DNA of 64,000 bases from Tipula vernalis (GCA_958295665.1 OY282558.1:353753034-353817033), one strand, 5' to 3'. Shown: positions 49,690 to 61,920, numbered from the stretch's first letter. Notes: generated by a model from the sequence alone, not told the origin. Numbers and translations: made by a program.

Positions 49690-50865
49690 TTGATCGTGAT
49701 ATTGATATTGATATTAATATTGATTTTGATAATGATAATGATAATGATAATGATAAATTGATAATGACAATGACAATGACAATGACAATGACAATGACAA
49801 TGACAATGACCATGACCATGACAATGACAATGACAATGACAATGACAATGACAATGACAATGACAATGATAATGATATGGTTAATGTTAATGTTAATGTT
49901 AATGTTAATGTTAATGTTAATGTTAATGTTAATGTTAATGATAATGATAATGATAATGATAATGATAATGATAATGATAATGATAATGATAATGATAATG
50001 ATAATGAGGATGATAATGATAATGATAATGATAATGAAAATGATAATGATAATGAAAATGAAAATGATAATGATAATGATAATGACAATGATAGTGATAA
50101 TGATAATGAAAATGATAATGAAAATGATAATGATAATGATAACGATAACGATAACGATAATGATAATGATAATGATAATGATTATGATAATGCGAATGCG
50201 AATGATAATGATAATGATGATGATAATGATAATGATAGTAATAATGATAATGACAATGCTAATGATAATGATAGTGATAGTGATAGCGATAGTGATAGTA
50301 AAAGTGATAGTGGTAGTGATCATGATCGTGACATTGACCGTGATCGTGATCGTGATAGTGATTGTGATAATGATATTGATAATGAAAATGATATTGATAT
50401 TGATATTGATAATGATAATGATAATGATAATGATAATGATAATGATAATGATAATGATAATGATAATGATAATGATAATGATAATGATAATGATAATGAT
50501 AATGATAATGATAATGATAATGATAATGATAATGATAATGATAATGATAATGATAATGATAATGATAATGATAATGATAATGATAATGATAATGATAATG
50601 ATAATGATAATGATAATGATAATGATAATGATAATGATAATGATAATGATAATGATAATGATAATGATAATGATAATGATAATGATAATGATAATGATAA
50701 TGATAATGATAATGATAATGATAATGATAATGATAATGATAATGATAATGATAATGATAATGATAATGATAATGATAATGATAATGATAATGATAATGAT
50801 GATGATGATGATAATGATAATGATAATGATGATGATAATGATAATGATGATAATAATATTTTTAT
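49690..50865 (+). repeat. 1.17-kb hexanucleotide array, mainly (GATAAT)n
   Basis: Six-base periodicity throughout, in blocks of variants: ACAATG (about 49764-49870), TTAATG (about 49878-49940), ATAATG mixed with GAAAATG, then GATAGTGAT/GATCGT variants near 50270-50370, and a homogeneous ATAATG block from about 50410 to 50800. The period is a multiple of three, so long frames stay open on both strands (Met-Ile, Asn-Asp and Ser-Leu repeats); none is a gene. Confidence 0.95.
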
Positions 50866-52020
50866 TTTTATTTTTAAATTAGATTAAAGTTTAAAAAGAC
50901 ATTAAATTAAAATTAAATTATAATAGTTTAAGTGATGGATATAATGATTCGGAACTTTCGGCTAGTTTTTAAGGCAAGGGAATTAAATAAAATTTTGCTG
51001 AATTGTATGCTTTTTATTTTATTGTAAATAGTGCATAAATTCTAATTGCTTGTTATTTTTATACGTAATTAGGTTAATAAGAAATGCAGATGCATCTAAT
51101 TACTAACGTATTGTAAATGTTAAGCAAAGGTTTTTCTTACACAGATGTCAGTCGAATAAAAAATCTATATCGTCTCCAAATCTATAGTCACCACACAGTT
51201 TATATTGTCAGCTCAAAAGAATTACTATCTTGTTAGAAGCATTTATTACAACAGACTCTCAATACAACCGTAAAACTATCATGTCATTATATAAGGCTAA
51301 CTTTACTAATTTTTACAATTCAACCGAGTATTTCTCAAGTCCTGCGTTGTTGTCACCAATCTCACGATGATTCTATGTTAGACCTATTAATTATTAGTAC
51401 TCTGGATTTTTTCCAGATTTTTGTCATTGGGATGGAATAGCTAAATATGGCTGCGAACTATGTGGGTATTGTGGGAATTTTGTCATTGAGGATGGTATGG
51501 TAAAATCTGGTTTGTGTCAAATATGGCAATCAATCTCATGAAACTCTGAAATTTTTTCAGGATTTTGGTATCATGGAGATGGTATGGTCAAGTCGAAACA
51601 CTGAACTGAAATGTCCTTTTGAGTTATAAATGGTGGTATAAATGTCCTTTTACAATACTTCTAATATTTAACTTTTCGAATAAAGATAGCGCCCCATAAT
51701 GCGGTTTTTCATATTACTAATTTTGCAAAAATCTCTGCTACCAACTTTCAGACTCTGCTTCATCATAAAGTTTTCACGAACTCTAATGCAAACTCATCTA
51801 ATAACCCTGCTGTCACGTAGAAGATTGTTGGAAACCTGAAACATTTTTTAATAGTAGGTTGGTTTTTCTTTCGCCTTACTTCTCTATGCTTAATCCGATT
51901 GCAAATGTAAATTTCGTAAAGATTTGAAAAGATTTGTTAATTTCATTTGCATATTTATTCAATAATGTATCATCATGGCAATATTCAAAATTTTCTTATG
52001 CTCTATTCAAAAATTAGGAA
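50866..52020. other. Non-coding stretch
   Basis: A loose two-copy repeat near 51340-51600 (CAATCTCA, then TTTTTTCCAGATTTTTG or TTTTTTCAGGATTTTGG, then ATGG(A/T)ATGG) is the only structure seen. Confidence 0.4.
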
Positions 52021-52021
52021 T

Positions 52022-52396
52022 GGATATCACGTAAATCAACTTTCAAATGAATCATTCAAAAGGATCTAATTAATTTCAAATTTCGTATTATTTTGATTTC
52101 GATTTTAAAGGCCAACCCCACGTTGCATTACAAACTTAGAATTTTCGTATGACGTCTTCAAATGTTAGGATAGGGTCTCACATACATCAATTTGGCAAAT
52201 TTTTCTAATGAATCATTTTTAACAATGCGAACGTTAAGTTGTCAACCCCAGTTTTGAATATATTCTACGAAAACGTAAGATCGGGTTGGCCTGATAACTG
52301 GAGTTGACAAACTAACTGTTGAATTAATCAGAAGCAACATTCATTCATCATTAATGATTCATACGACAAATTGGAAAGTTGATATACGTGTGTTAT
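52022..52396. repeat. Inverted repeat, possible small foldback element
   Basis: CACGTAAATCAACTTTCAAA near 52028 pairs with the reverse complement near 52375-52392 (CACGTATATCAACTTTCCAA). Inner parts with GGCCAACCC and GAATTTTCGTA pair as well. A third, related copy lies between (near 52180). Confidence 0.55.
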
Positions 52397-52619
52397 TTAT
52401 ATTCTCGGGTAAAAAAAATCAGACACTTACAGCCATGGATCTCATATAATCTTGCCAGTCGATTTAAAAATGGAAACCATTTCGCAAAAAATTAAAAAAC
52501 ATCCAACTGATGCATATCTAATGACAAATTAATATTGATGTTAAGAGTGAGAAAGAACTGTATAACATGAATCGTTTCTCAATTAATGGAGGTGACGTTA
52601 AAAAAAAATTGAAGCTTTG

Positions 52620-53767
52620 TTAATGAAATTTTAACAAAAATGGATAAAGCATTTTCTATTAGCCATATTTTATCCGTTGGCGGTACTCTGCTTACTAATG
52701 AAGTAGACATTTCTAATGAATTCAACTGTTATTTTGCTAGCGTTGCTGACAAGTTTAGAACAAATTTTTTCGCGAATATCATATCAATAATCCAGGACCT
52801 TCCGTATGATTACTGTTCGAAAACATTCTTTATGACTCCGGATTCTAATAGTGAAAGTTTAGCTATTATTGATTCGTTGGAGCTGAAAGAGTCTTTCGTT
52901 AATGAAGGTATAAGTGATAATAATTTGAAAGGTATTTCTAAGTTTATCAACCCTGTTCTTGCGCATATATTCAATCTTTCTTTTGAACAGGGAGTATATC
53001 TAAGAGGCTAAATATGCTACTATTATACCTATTTTTAAAAGTGGTGATCATAGTGATAAAAGTAACTATAGACCGCAGTTAAAGAAATAGTTACCATGTT
53101 CCTTGATCAATGTAAAACACTAAGCGATCACCAACATGGGTTCCGCCAAGGTAAACGTACTGAATCGGCTATGCTGAATTTTTCGGATATTATTCACAAT
53201 AGTTTAAACCAATGGTGAGCGAAGAAAATTAGCATTTTTGACAAATTTTGAAAATAAATAAAGCATTAGAACTCCGATTAGAAAAAAAGTCAACTGGACA
53301 ATGCGGTAATTATTTATGTATCCAGAGTTACAGAGTATATCACTCGGAAATGGATGTGACGACCACCGCAATAGTTATTCCATCTTGCGCCATGCAGCCC
53401 GCGGGCTACGCCAGGTATTCTAATCGGTTTCAAGAACATCGGTTACATTAACAAACCTCCTATAATTTTGCAGCCTACCATCATCTATATGCAGAGATTT
53501 GTAGGCATTCATATTGATGAACAGCTAAAATTTGATAAACACATCAAGCAAGGAGAAAGGTTGTATGATGTATTCAGTTTTGCCGATGTTTCACTAAAAC
53601 TTAATTTTTTTCAATATACACATCTTATTCCGTATTTCACATACTGTTATTCATCATTTTTAGGATTGCGCAAAAAAACAGTTTTCAAAGGTGACCTATC
53701 ATTTAATTTTTGTATTCGGTACGTTTACAAAAAATTGTACCATATTTCGAAATACAAGACTTTATGA
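52620..53767 (+). pseudogene. Degraded LINE reverse transcriptase
   Basis: A 123-residue frame at 52640-53011 holds a pre-RT/RT start (NEFNCYFASVADKF; FINPVLAHIFNLSFEQG). It continues out of frame with IPIFKSGDHSDKSNYR near 53030-53075 and LSDHQHGFRQGKRTESA near 53125-53170. After a gap with an unrelated segment it resumes at about 53470 with FVGIHIDEQLKFDKHI and a thumb-like LIPYFTYCYSSFLGLR. The catalytic YADD portion is missing. It resembles jockey/CR1-type LINEs. Confidence 0.78.
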
Positions 53768-54821
53768 CTTATTTTGCGCCAGGAGAGTGGGCTTGTGGAA
53801 TCCTCAGGTCATGACAACCAAAAGTTATTTTTCAAAGCAGCTGTAGAAAGCATTTAAGTATTATTAATTAATTCAGGTACAATCCTTACGTTGCAAGTTA
53901 ATTTTAATTTTTATAATTTCTAATTTTTAGTTATAAATTATAATTAGTCATAAAGGGAATAAGTTTGCAACTTACATATGGATAAAATATGTCTATATTT
54001 CTGAATATATTTAGGGGTTATAAAAGGAGGAAGCAATGGAAAACTTGTTGCAAATTGTCTCTCAATGATAAATCTGGTGTGGTGTAATAACTAAGTTGAA
54101 GCACAGGAGTGGAGAAATTGGTTCCGGATCGATGCGAACAGTTGAACTACATATTTTCCCTATAACATTTATTCCTCACTGCCACGATTTATATTCCATC
54201 AAAATTTTCATAAATATAAATATACTCGGCGGTAAACCCGGTGTTACCCGGGAAAATATTATTAACTATTTGTGAATGAAAAATATTTTTCAGCCATTTT
54301 CTGAAAATGTATTTACTCATTTAAGTCAGTGTTTTTCTGGTAAAAGTAATAGACCGTATTCCGAATTTTTGATTTTTCAATGCAAATTATAATAGGAAGC
54401 GGGAAAATAACATAATGTAACTTGCGTTTATGATGCCATAATAAAGGCAATGCCTCGTTTCCAGTGCAATGAAATTCATTTTATTTTATTTTAGTTTCCT
54501 GCTTCCTGTTTGAATTTGTCTTAAAAAAACAAAAATTACACTGCATAACATACAATTTTAAATCCCGGAATATGGCCTAATATTTTTCGTTATTTCAATT
54601 TTAAGCAAAGAGATTATCAGCGCTTGAATATGCAACCTTTTCTTCACATTACTGCTAACTATACTTCCAAGGGCTGCTCTTGTATTTCGTTGAAAATTAC
54701 CAACGCTTGGAATGCATATTGGTGGGAATAACTCAAATCCTCGTAATAAAGGCTCATTCTCTTTTACATAGCCACATACTTATGCGTATTATGCGTATAA
54801 TGCTTCATTGTCAGTGTTAAT
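53768..54821. other. Non-coding stretch
   Basis: No gene recognised; includes a short palindromic GTTACCCGGG patch near 54242. Confidence 0.45.
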
Positions 54822-54835
54822 TACTATTTTATTTG

Positions 54836-55047
54836 AGGGTATGGGGGAGAGTGAAGCCGGCGACCTCGGTCGGACAAGGCCTCCCTTGAAGCATAAGGAG
54901 GGGCACATAAGCGAAGGAGCTGGTGTACCGATGGAGGAGGCTGTCGGCAGCCAGGCCAGACGGGTCGGCACTGACAAGTCCTCTAGAGAGGGTATGAGGG
55001 GTGGCGAGACGGGCGGATTCGACGCACCCCAAAATACCGAGAAATAA
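54836..55047 (+). pseudogene. 3' end of a probable LINE ORF1
   Basis: An open frame from the truncation point to a stop at 55045-55047 encodes a Gly/Arg/Glu-rich, low-structure segment (EAGDLGRTRPPLKHKEGH). Position directly before ORF2, shared base composition and the truncation support an ORF1 C-terminus, but no CCHC box is visible, so the coding status is inferred. Confidence 0.5.
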
Positions 55048-55094
55048 TATTCCTGCGGTAGCAGGAATATACCATAGAGATAGGTAGAGGTTAA

Positions 55095-58000
55095 ATGGCT
55101 ATGATTAAGATAACACAAATTAACCTTCACCATTCTAAGGCTGCTTCGGCAGCTCTACTCCTCAGGCTGACTAGTTCGGGTGAGGATGTGATATTAATCC
55201 AAGAACCTTGGATTAACAACAACAGGATCTGTGGCCTCAGAACCAAGGGGTATAAAATTATATCCTCTAGTAAGTCTGGGAAGATCAGATCTTGTATTCT
55301 TGGGAAAAATAATATTAATCTTTTCCTTCTCTCTCAATACAGCAATGGTGACACTACTGCAGTTAGCCTGGAAGTAGGCACTTGTAGATTCTGGCTAGTT
55401 TCAGCCTACATGGACCGGGAGAAGGAGGTTCCTCCGGATAACCTGGAGGAGCTGATCCGTAAAGCGGAACAATCAAAGGTAGGTGTGGTACTGGGAGTTG
55501 ATGCTAATGCGCTTCACACTATCTGGGGAAGCACAGACATTAATGAAAGAGGTGAGTCGCTTTTTGATTATTTGATGAGTACTAACCTTTCAGTGTGTAA
55601 TATTGGGCGGGAACCCACATTTATTACTAGTAACAGGCAGGAGGTTCTAGACGTGACCCTTGCCTCAAATAATATTCTTCATATGGTTAAAAATTGGAGG
55701 GTGGATAAGGAACACTCCTTTTCTGATCATCGATATTTAACCTATAGCCTCGATATTCACCCTGCTACCCGGGAAGCCTTCAGGAACCCTAGAAGGACCA
55801 ACTGGAGCAAATATGGGGAATTATTGGAGGAAATGTTACCGACGAGGGCTATGGAGCACCCGACGACCGTTGGGGAGCTGGAGGACATGGTGGCTAGCGT
55901 TACTAGCGCATGCAACCGCTCCTTTCGCGCTGCCTGCCCACTGGCTAGGCCTAGGGGTAGGCAAAAACCGGTATGGTGGTCCAGGGAACTAGGAACCTAT
56001 CGTAAGGCTTGTAGGATAGTCTTTAATAGAGCCAAAAATACAAGGGAGGCTCAGGATTGGGACTCCTATAAGGAGAAACTCGGAATTTATAAGAAAGAAT
56101 TAAGAAAGGCACAAAGAATGTCTTGGAGAATCTTCTGTGATAATATGGAAGAGGTATCCGAAACCTCCCGCCTTAGGAAGATTCTTTCCAAAAGTACATC
56201 TAGTCCTAGTTTTTTGATAAAACCGGACGGATCTTGGACAGCTTCTAGTGGAGAATCTCTGGAGCTTCTCTTCGAGACACACTTCCCAGGGAGCTTTGAA
56301 GACCTGTTGGTGCGTAGCAATCATCAGGAATCACTGTCAGTAACCACAGAGGATATCGTAACCAGAAAACGGATCCTATGGGCACTGAGGGGTTTTAAAC
56401 CATTTAAATCGGCTGGTCCGGATCAAATTATATCAGCGGAACTTCAAAACAACTCAGTAATTATTCTTCCCTACCTGGAAGCTATATTCAAAGGGTGTTT
56501 GAAGCTGGGCTATATTCCTAGGTACTGGACGGAGGTCAATGTGGTGTTCATACCGAAAGCGGGGAAAAGCTCACATGTCTATCCTAAGGACCTAAGACCA
56601 ATAACTCTATCATCCTTTCTTTTGAAAACCTTGGAAAGGCTGCTGGATGTATACATCAGAGATAAAATAGGTGCCAGGAAGTGGGCATCGTCTCAGCATG
56701 CGTACACAAAGGGTAGATCTGTGGACACTGCTCTGCACGCCTTGGTGTCTACGATTGAGAAATCGATTAATTCGAAGGAATTCTGTTTGGTGGCCTTCCT
56801 GGATATAGAAGGCGCCTTTAATAATGTGAAAGCGGAGGCAATCAAGGAGGGATTGTCATTTTTGGAGGTGGACGTTCCTCTGATAGGGTTAATCAATTAT
56901 ATGCTGGGAAGCAGGATTGTTAGCTCGAAGTTGGGGGACTCCACCTTCAAGAGGCGAGTAACTAGGGGAACTCCGCAGGGGGGGGGTTCTGTCCCCTCTT
57001 CTCTGGAACATAGTGGTAAACGGGTACTACTTGAATTGGAGAGAGAGGGTATTGGAGTTATCGCGTACGCAGATGACGTAGCTTTAGCTGTTACCGGGAA
57101 ATTCCTGGGCACGATTGTAGACGTAATGCAGAATGCGCTTACCATCGTTACGAAATGGGCTGGCAAATGTGGACTTGGTATTAACCCGTCCAAGACAGAG
57201 CTGGTACTCTTTACTAAGAAATACAAAATCCCGGTAGTTGTCCCTCCTACCTTAAATGGCACGAGACTTGCTTTTACTGATAGAGCTAGATATCTGGGCA
57301 TTATCTTGGACAGTAAGCTTAGTTGGAAGCCCAACATGTTGGAGAGAATAAACAAAGCTACTATTGCTTTGTACTCCTGTAGGAACGCCATTGGTCATAG
57401 ATGGGGTCTGAAGCCGGAGCTGGTACACTGGCTCTACACCGCCGTAGTGAGACCTGTACTCATGTACGGGGTGGGTGTTTGGTGGCCAGCTCTGGATAAG
57501 GTAACTTACAAAAGTAAGATTGAGAGAGTGCAAAGAACGGCCTGTATGCTTGTTAGCGGGGCATTGAGGTCGACACCGACAAGTGCCTTAGAGGTTATGT
57601 TGCACCTTCTTCCGGTCGACATTTTTGGCAAACAGATGGCGGCAAATACGGCTGTACGACTTGCAGCCGTCTCTCAGTGGAGGTGTCTTAGTATAGGACA
57701 CTCTACTATTGTCAGATCGTTGAAGGATGAGCTGGCGAATCTTGACTACATTAAACCTACTCTACGCTTCGAGAAGCGATTTCGGACCTCCTTCCCTTCA
57801 AGGGAATCCTGGAGGAATAAACCGTTATCGGAAACCGAAGCGTTGCAATTCTTCACAGATGGCTCCAAGCTAGACGGCAAAGTAGGAGCTGGAGTATTCT
57901 GTGACAAATTAAATGTAAATATGTATTTCTATTCGTCTCCCTGATTACTGCAGCGTGTACCAAGCTGAAGTCGTAGCGATTGAGGAGGTCATGACGTGGT

Positions 58001-58689
58001 TGAAGCATAATGTGTTATCCTCAGACGATATCACAATCTATGTGGACAGTCAAGCGGCGATCCGGTCGTTAGAATCGGTGTCTTTGGCGTCACGGGTGGC
58101 GTTGAGTTGTCACTCATCTCTAAATGAGATGGGTGAGCATTTCAACATCCAGGTAGTCTGGGTCCCAGGTCACTCGGGCGTCATGGGGAACTGCAGGGCA
58201 GATGAACTTGCTAGGCATGGTACGACTCTCCAGCTGCAACCGGAAAGGGCAAGTCTGGGGAGGCCTATCACAGCGCTGAGACAAGCACTTGGGAAGCAGG
58301 CGCTATCCTCAGCGGGGGAAAGGTGGTCTAACACCCTTACCTGTAGAGTTGCAAGACAAGTTTGGCCAAAGCTGGACTTGGGGCGCACTAGGGCATTAAT
58401 ATCCTTACGCAGACGTGAATTAAGAACGGTCGTAGGAATTCTCAAGGGACACTGCCTTTTTGGAGAACATGCAAAAAGGCTGGGTCTGGAGGCTAATGAC
58501 TTCTGCAGAAGCTGCTTGGACGAAGAGGAGGAAGAGACGTTGGTCCACTTCCTTTGCTCGTGTCCAGCATTGGCTCTCAGAAGGCACAAACACTTAGGTA
58601 AGTTCATGATGGACTGCCTCTCGGATCTCGAAAACATTAAAGTGCGGGACGTCTTACGCTACATAAGTAGCTCGAAATGGTTCCAATAG
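55095..58689 (+). pseudogene. LINE ORF2: endonuclease, reverse transcriptase, RNase H; three indels
   Basis: The ATG is at 55095. Endonuclease: Glu37 (LIQEPW), Asp136/Asn138 (GVDANA), SDH at 210-212. Reverse transcriptase: FLDIEGAFNNV (Asp570) and YADD at 658-661. RNase H: FFTDGS (Asp922), then after a break YQAEVVAIEE, IYVDSQAAIRSL and WVPGHSGVMGNCRADELA. A C-terminal Cys-His cluster (CRSCLDEEEEETLVHFLCSC) follows. The frame breaks near 57942 by one base, splitting RNase H. A hidden pair of compensating shifts (extra G in the nine-G run at 56978-56986, one base lost near 57027) scrambles about 14 residues right after TPQGG. The enzyme is therefore not functional as read, though homopolymer sequencing error could explain part of it. 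Confidence 0.9.
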
Positions 58690-58781
58690 GGGTAAAAGGG
58701 GATACATCCTGTTGTATCACAATGGACCGTCACCGGTCTAAGTGTGCGTAAGCAGCCACTCCAACCTAACCTAACCTAACC
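58690..58781 (+). other. LINE 3' region and (CCTAA)n tail
   Basis: Non-coding end of the LINE; the last 20 bases or so are CCTAA repeats. The same 3' sequence makes up the 68-bp insertion at 40571-40638. Confidence 0.88.
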
Positions 58782-58795
58782 TACTACTTTATTTG

Positions 58796-59056
58796 TATGA
58801 GGTTAGGTTCCCAAGAGGTAGATATAGAATGGGAGCTTGTGAGAGAGGATTGCCTTCATGATTCATGTAATTGAGTTCTATGTTTATAAAAATGTTTCCC
58901 TCAAGTTCTTCATTATCTTTACCTTCTTGCTCTTTATAGTGGAATAAGTTGGCATAGGAACACTCTTGATGAGATGCAGAATTGCAGATGAACTCCTGTG
59001 TTGTTATTGAAATTGGTTTGAAAAGCTTCCAAAGGCGGATTTTACCATCACACAAT
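58796..59056. other. Non-coding spacer
   Basis: Between the LINE target duplication and the minisatellite. A minus-strand frame at 58789-59055 lacks any domain. Confidence 0.45.
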
Positions 59057-59400
59057 CATGCCACCATACTATAATCAGACCATCACACCATCATACCTCC
59101 ATACTATAATACAGTCATACCATCAAAACACCATACCATTATGCAATAATAATATCAAACCATCACACCGTTGTACCATGTTACCATCATACCTTCATAT
59201 CATCATAAAATATACACCACCTAATCATCATACCATCATACCATAAAACCATCAAAACCATCATACAATCATTCCATCGTACCATCACACAATTATACCT
59301 CATTTCATTATCCATTCACACCATCATAACATCATACCATTATTGTTATGAACGATTGATTCATACTAATATTCCATCAAACATATCATACCATCATAAC
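59057..59400 (+). repeat. CCATCATAC minisatellite
   Basis: About 340 bp of degenerate CATACCATCATAC-type repeats, the complementary strand of the array at 32160-32420. Confidence 0.85.
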
Positions 59401-59693
59401 ATTACCAACATTCTTGGTAATGTAGCTAGTAGCCTTAGACGGATGTGTCCCATTTTTCTTTTTGTTTTTTTTTCATAGGAAAAAAAATTAAAAATTTCCG
59501 ATTTTGGGACCATAAATTGGTGATTTACATTAACTTGACATTTATTACTTTGGGTAGTTTTTTGTTTCTTTTCGTTTTAGATTTCCAGAAATCCCGTTCA
59601 TTTTGGATGAAGCGTTCCTTATCTGTATTTGTAAGTTTTGCGCATCAATCACAACGCGTCGTATTCACACTTGAGTTGTGATATAAATTTTAA
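59401..59693. other. Non-coding spacer or LINE 5' leader
   Basis: A 78-residue frame at 59445-59681 is hydrophobic and low-complexity; no domain is seen. Confidence 0.4.
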
Positions 59694-59983
59694 ATGTCTT
59701 TTAACAACCCCAATGTAGTTTTAAAATCTATGTTAGTCGATAGGTCATTGTTAAATGTAGCTAGTTTCAACGTGCAAAATTTAGTCCCAAATATTGACGA
59801 GATTCGTCACATTTTTAATGGTGCTGCAATGGACATTCTTTGTTTCTCTGAGACATTTTTAAATCCGAATATCCCTAATACAGCTTTGGCCATCAAAGGT
59901 TATAATATATTTAGGAAAGATAGATCGGTACCTCCCCTTAATTATGGTGGTTTATATATGTTTGTAGGTGATCACATTAAGGC

Positions 59984-60018
<35 letters not shown>

Positions 60019-61020
60019 CAGGTGACTTTAACTTCGATATACTCCAAAATTCCGGCTTCCCTCAGGATTATTTGAATCTTTTAAATAGTCTTAATTTATC
60101 CGTACACAACACTGTGGCACCAACGTTTTCTTGTAAAACCGCTAGCGGGGCCTCTTTTTCCCTTATTTATCATATCATCTCTTTTAGTAATAACTCTATT
60201 TGTTTTTTCAATCAGTTGTCTCTCGGTATGGGATCCCATCATGATCTTTTAATTTTTTCTGTGCACTATTACACTCCACCTAAACCTAATAGTTTTAGCT
60301 TTAGAGATTTTTCAAGTATATATAATTCCCGCCTTTACTTAGTTTGTAACTCGGTTCCTTGAGAGGATATTTTTTGCCTTAGTTCTGCAACTAACCAAAT
60401 AGAATTTTTCAACTCATATATTAGTTTGGTGTTTGGTAGTTGTGTTCCGCTTAAAAAGGTTACTTGCAAAGCAAAATCTCCGCCTTGGTTGTCTTAGGAA
60501 ATTTCGAATGCCATAAATATTAGAGATAGTTAATATCGTTTATGGAAAAGGTGTCCTAATAGGCAGTCTGATTTAGATTACAAGCAGGCTGGTAACAGAG
60601 TTGTAGGGTTAATTCGAATAGCTAAAGGTAATTTTTTCAAGGAAAAGTTAGACTCCTCTCTTCCTCCCAAGGTTTTCTGGCGTAATGTTAGTAATTTAGG
60701 CCTAGGCAGATGCAAGAGTAGTTCTAGTGGGGTTTTCAAACACAATGACATTAATAGTTATTTTTGCTCTGGTCTGAACTCGGGCAGTAGTACCGTCAAT
60801 TTGTTCTCTAGTGCGTCCTCTAATTCGTTTTCGTTTTCAAATATTTCTCTTGAGGATATACAATCTGCTATTTGGAAGGTCAAATCGGAATCTTCTGGTC
60901 CGGATAACGTCAATTTAAAATTCGTTAAGCGAGTTTTCCCTTTCGTCTCAAAATACTTGTTACATATCTTCAATTATATTCTCATGTCCTCTTCCTATCC
61001 AGATCAGTGGAAGCTATACA
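59694..61020 (+). pseudogene. Degraded LINE: endonuclease and start of reverse transcriptase
   Basis: Endonuclease blocks: NVASFNVQNL, ILCFSETFLNP, YNIFRKDRS, then SGDFNFDIL and SLGMGSHHDLLIFSVH. A ~40-bp AT microsatellite (about 59982-60016) replaces the stretch between the middle blocks, so part of the nuclease is lost yet the frame stays open. Stops at 60361 and near 60496 follow. A frame to about 61016 then carries IWKVKSESSGPDNVNLKF and YLLHIFNYILMSSSYPDQWK, the start of the RT. The similarity ends abruptly at ACAGGGTGTCC (61018). Confidence 0.82.
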
Positions 61021-61744
61021 GGGTGTCCGGGTTTGGGATGCTGTACCGTCATTGGGTGATTCCTTGGTTCATTCTGAGAAACAAATCGTATGTGGAGGGG
61101 GGATCCATTTTTAATATCCTTTGAGATACAGGGTGTTTAAAAAATTTGGTTCAGAAAAAAAGTACACCCAAATATTAAACTGTAACTTCCAAAATATTTA
61201 TCGGAGAGCAACCAACTTAGTCTTATTTGGTTGGTAATCGTATAGGCTATTATTAAGGTTTAAGTGGTTATCTTGTATCTGCATCCATTTGAGAGCTATG
61301 GTGATTTAAAGTAAAAAAAAAATATTTGTTTTTTATAAAATCGAGTTTTTCTAAAAAAAAAAAAACGTTATAATTTTTTCTTTTGTTTATTTAATTTTAA
61401 TTTGTCATGATCTCCTCTACAATCCCCCAATACATTACTTGTACCCACGTGCCATAGTTTTCTTCGTATTCTGTTTATTCTCAATCTAATTAAGAGATGT
61501 TATAGTGTTAATATTTTACCAATTTTATTTTGATCTGTAAAACAGTAGGCGATGATTATCAACTCATTTGTTTAAATGTTGAAAAAACAAAAACTAAATA
61601 TTTTCAGATTCAGTCATTAGTTTCGAGATAATATCTAGTGTTGTATCAGTGTTGTGAATCAAAATTTTAATTAATTTAATAAAATTAATATTATAATGGC
61701 ACAGTTCTCAGGTGAGGAGTACATTGATATCCATTTTGTTTACG
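61021..61744. other. Non-coding, with Tc1/mariner-like terminal motifs
   Basis: CAGGGTGTCCGGGTTTGGGA at 61019 and CAGGGTGTTTAAAAAATTTG at about 61131 look like the outer ends of Tc1/mariner elements in the same orientation, but no matching inverted end or transposase was found. Confidence 0.35.
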
Positions 61745-61920
61745 GATAACCATCGTACTATCATACAATCGTACCATCAATATGTACAATCAAACCATCT
61801 TTCATCATACCATCAGACCAATCACACGATCACACCATAATACCACCACACCATCATATAATCGTGCATCATCACCATCACCCTCACCATCCCCATCACC
61901 AACACCATTACTGTATTCTT
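61745..61920 (+). repeat. CATCATAC minisatellite
   Basis: Third locus of the same degenerate repeat, changing to CACCATCAC(C) near its end. Confidence 0.82.

Larger units (their letters stand above)
54836..58781 (+). mobile_element. 5'-truncated LINE with target-site duplication, RNase-H-bearing type
   Basis: The body is visibly GC-richer than its surroundings. The 5' break at 54836 and the end of the 3' tail at 58781 are flanked by TACTA(T/C)TTTATTTG direct repeats (54822-54835 and 58782-58795, 13 of 14 identical). Order: end of an ORF1-like frame, endonuclease-RT-RNase H ORF2, a ~90-bp 3' region, and a (CCTAA)n tail. The RNase H and Cys-His C-terminus suggest the I/LOA group of the jockey superfamily; the clade needs a search. 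Length is about 3.95 kb. Confidence 0.92.

Noticed and set aside
49601..50887. Several 124-374-residue open frames in the hexanucleotide array
   Set aside because: The six-base period keeps frames open on both strands; the products are simple repeats.
56897..57391. 164-residue minus-strand frame opposite the LINE RT
   Set aside because: Antisense shadow; the plus strand carries the RT motifs.
57942..57955. Programmed ribosomal frameshift in LINE ORF2
   Set aside because: No slippery heptamer or structure seen; the copy already has other indels, so mutation or sequencing error is simpler.
58170..58637. 155-residue minus-strand frame opposite the LINE RNase H
   Set aside because: Antisense shadow of a GC-rich coding region.
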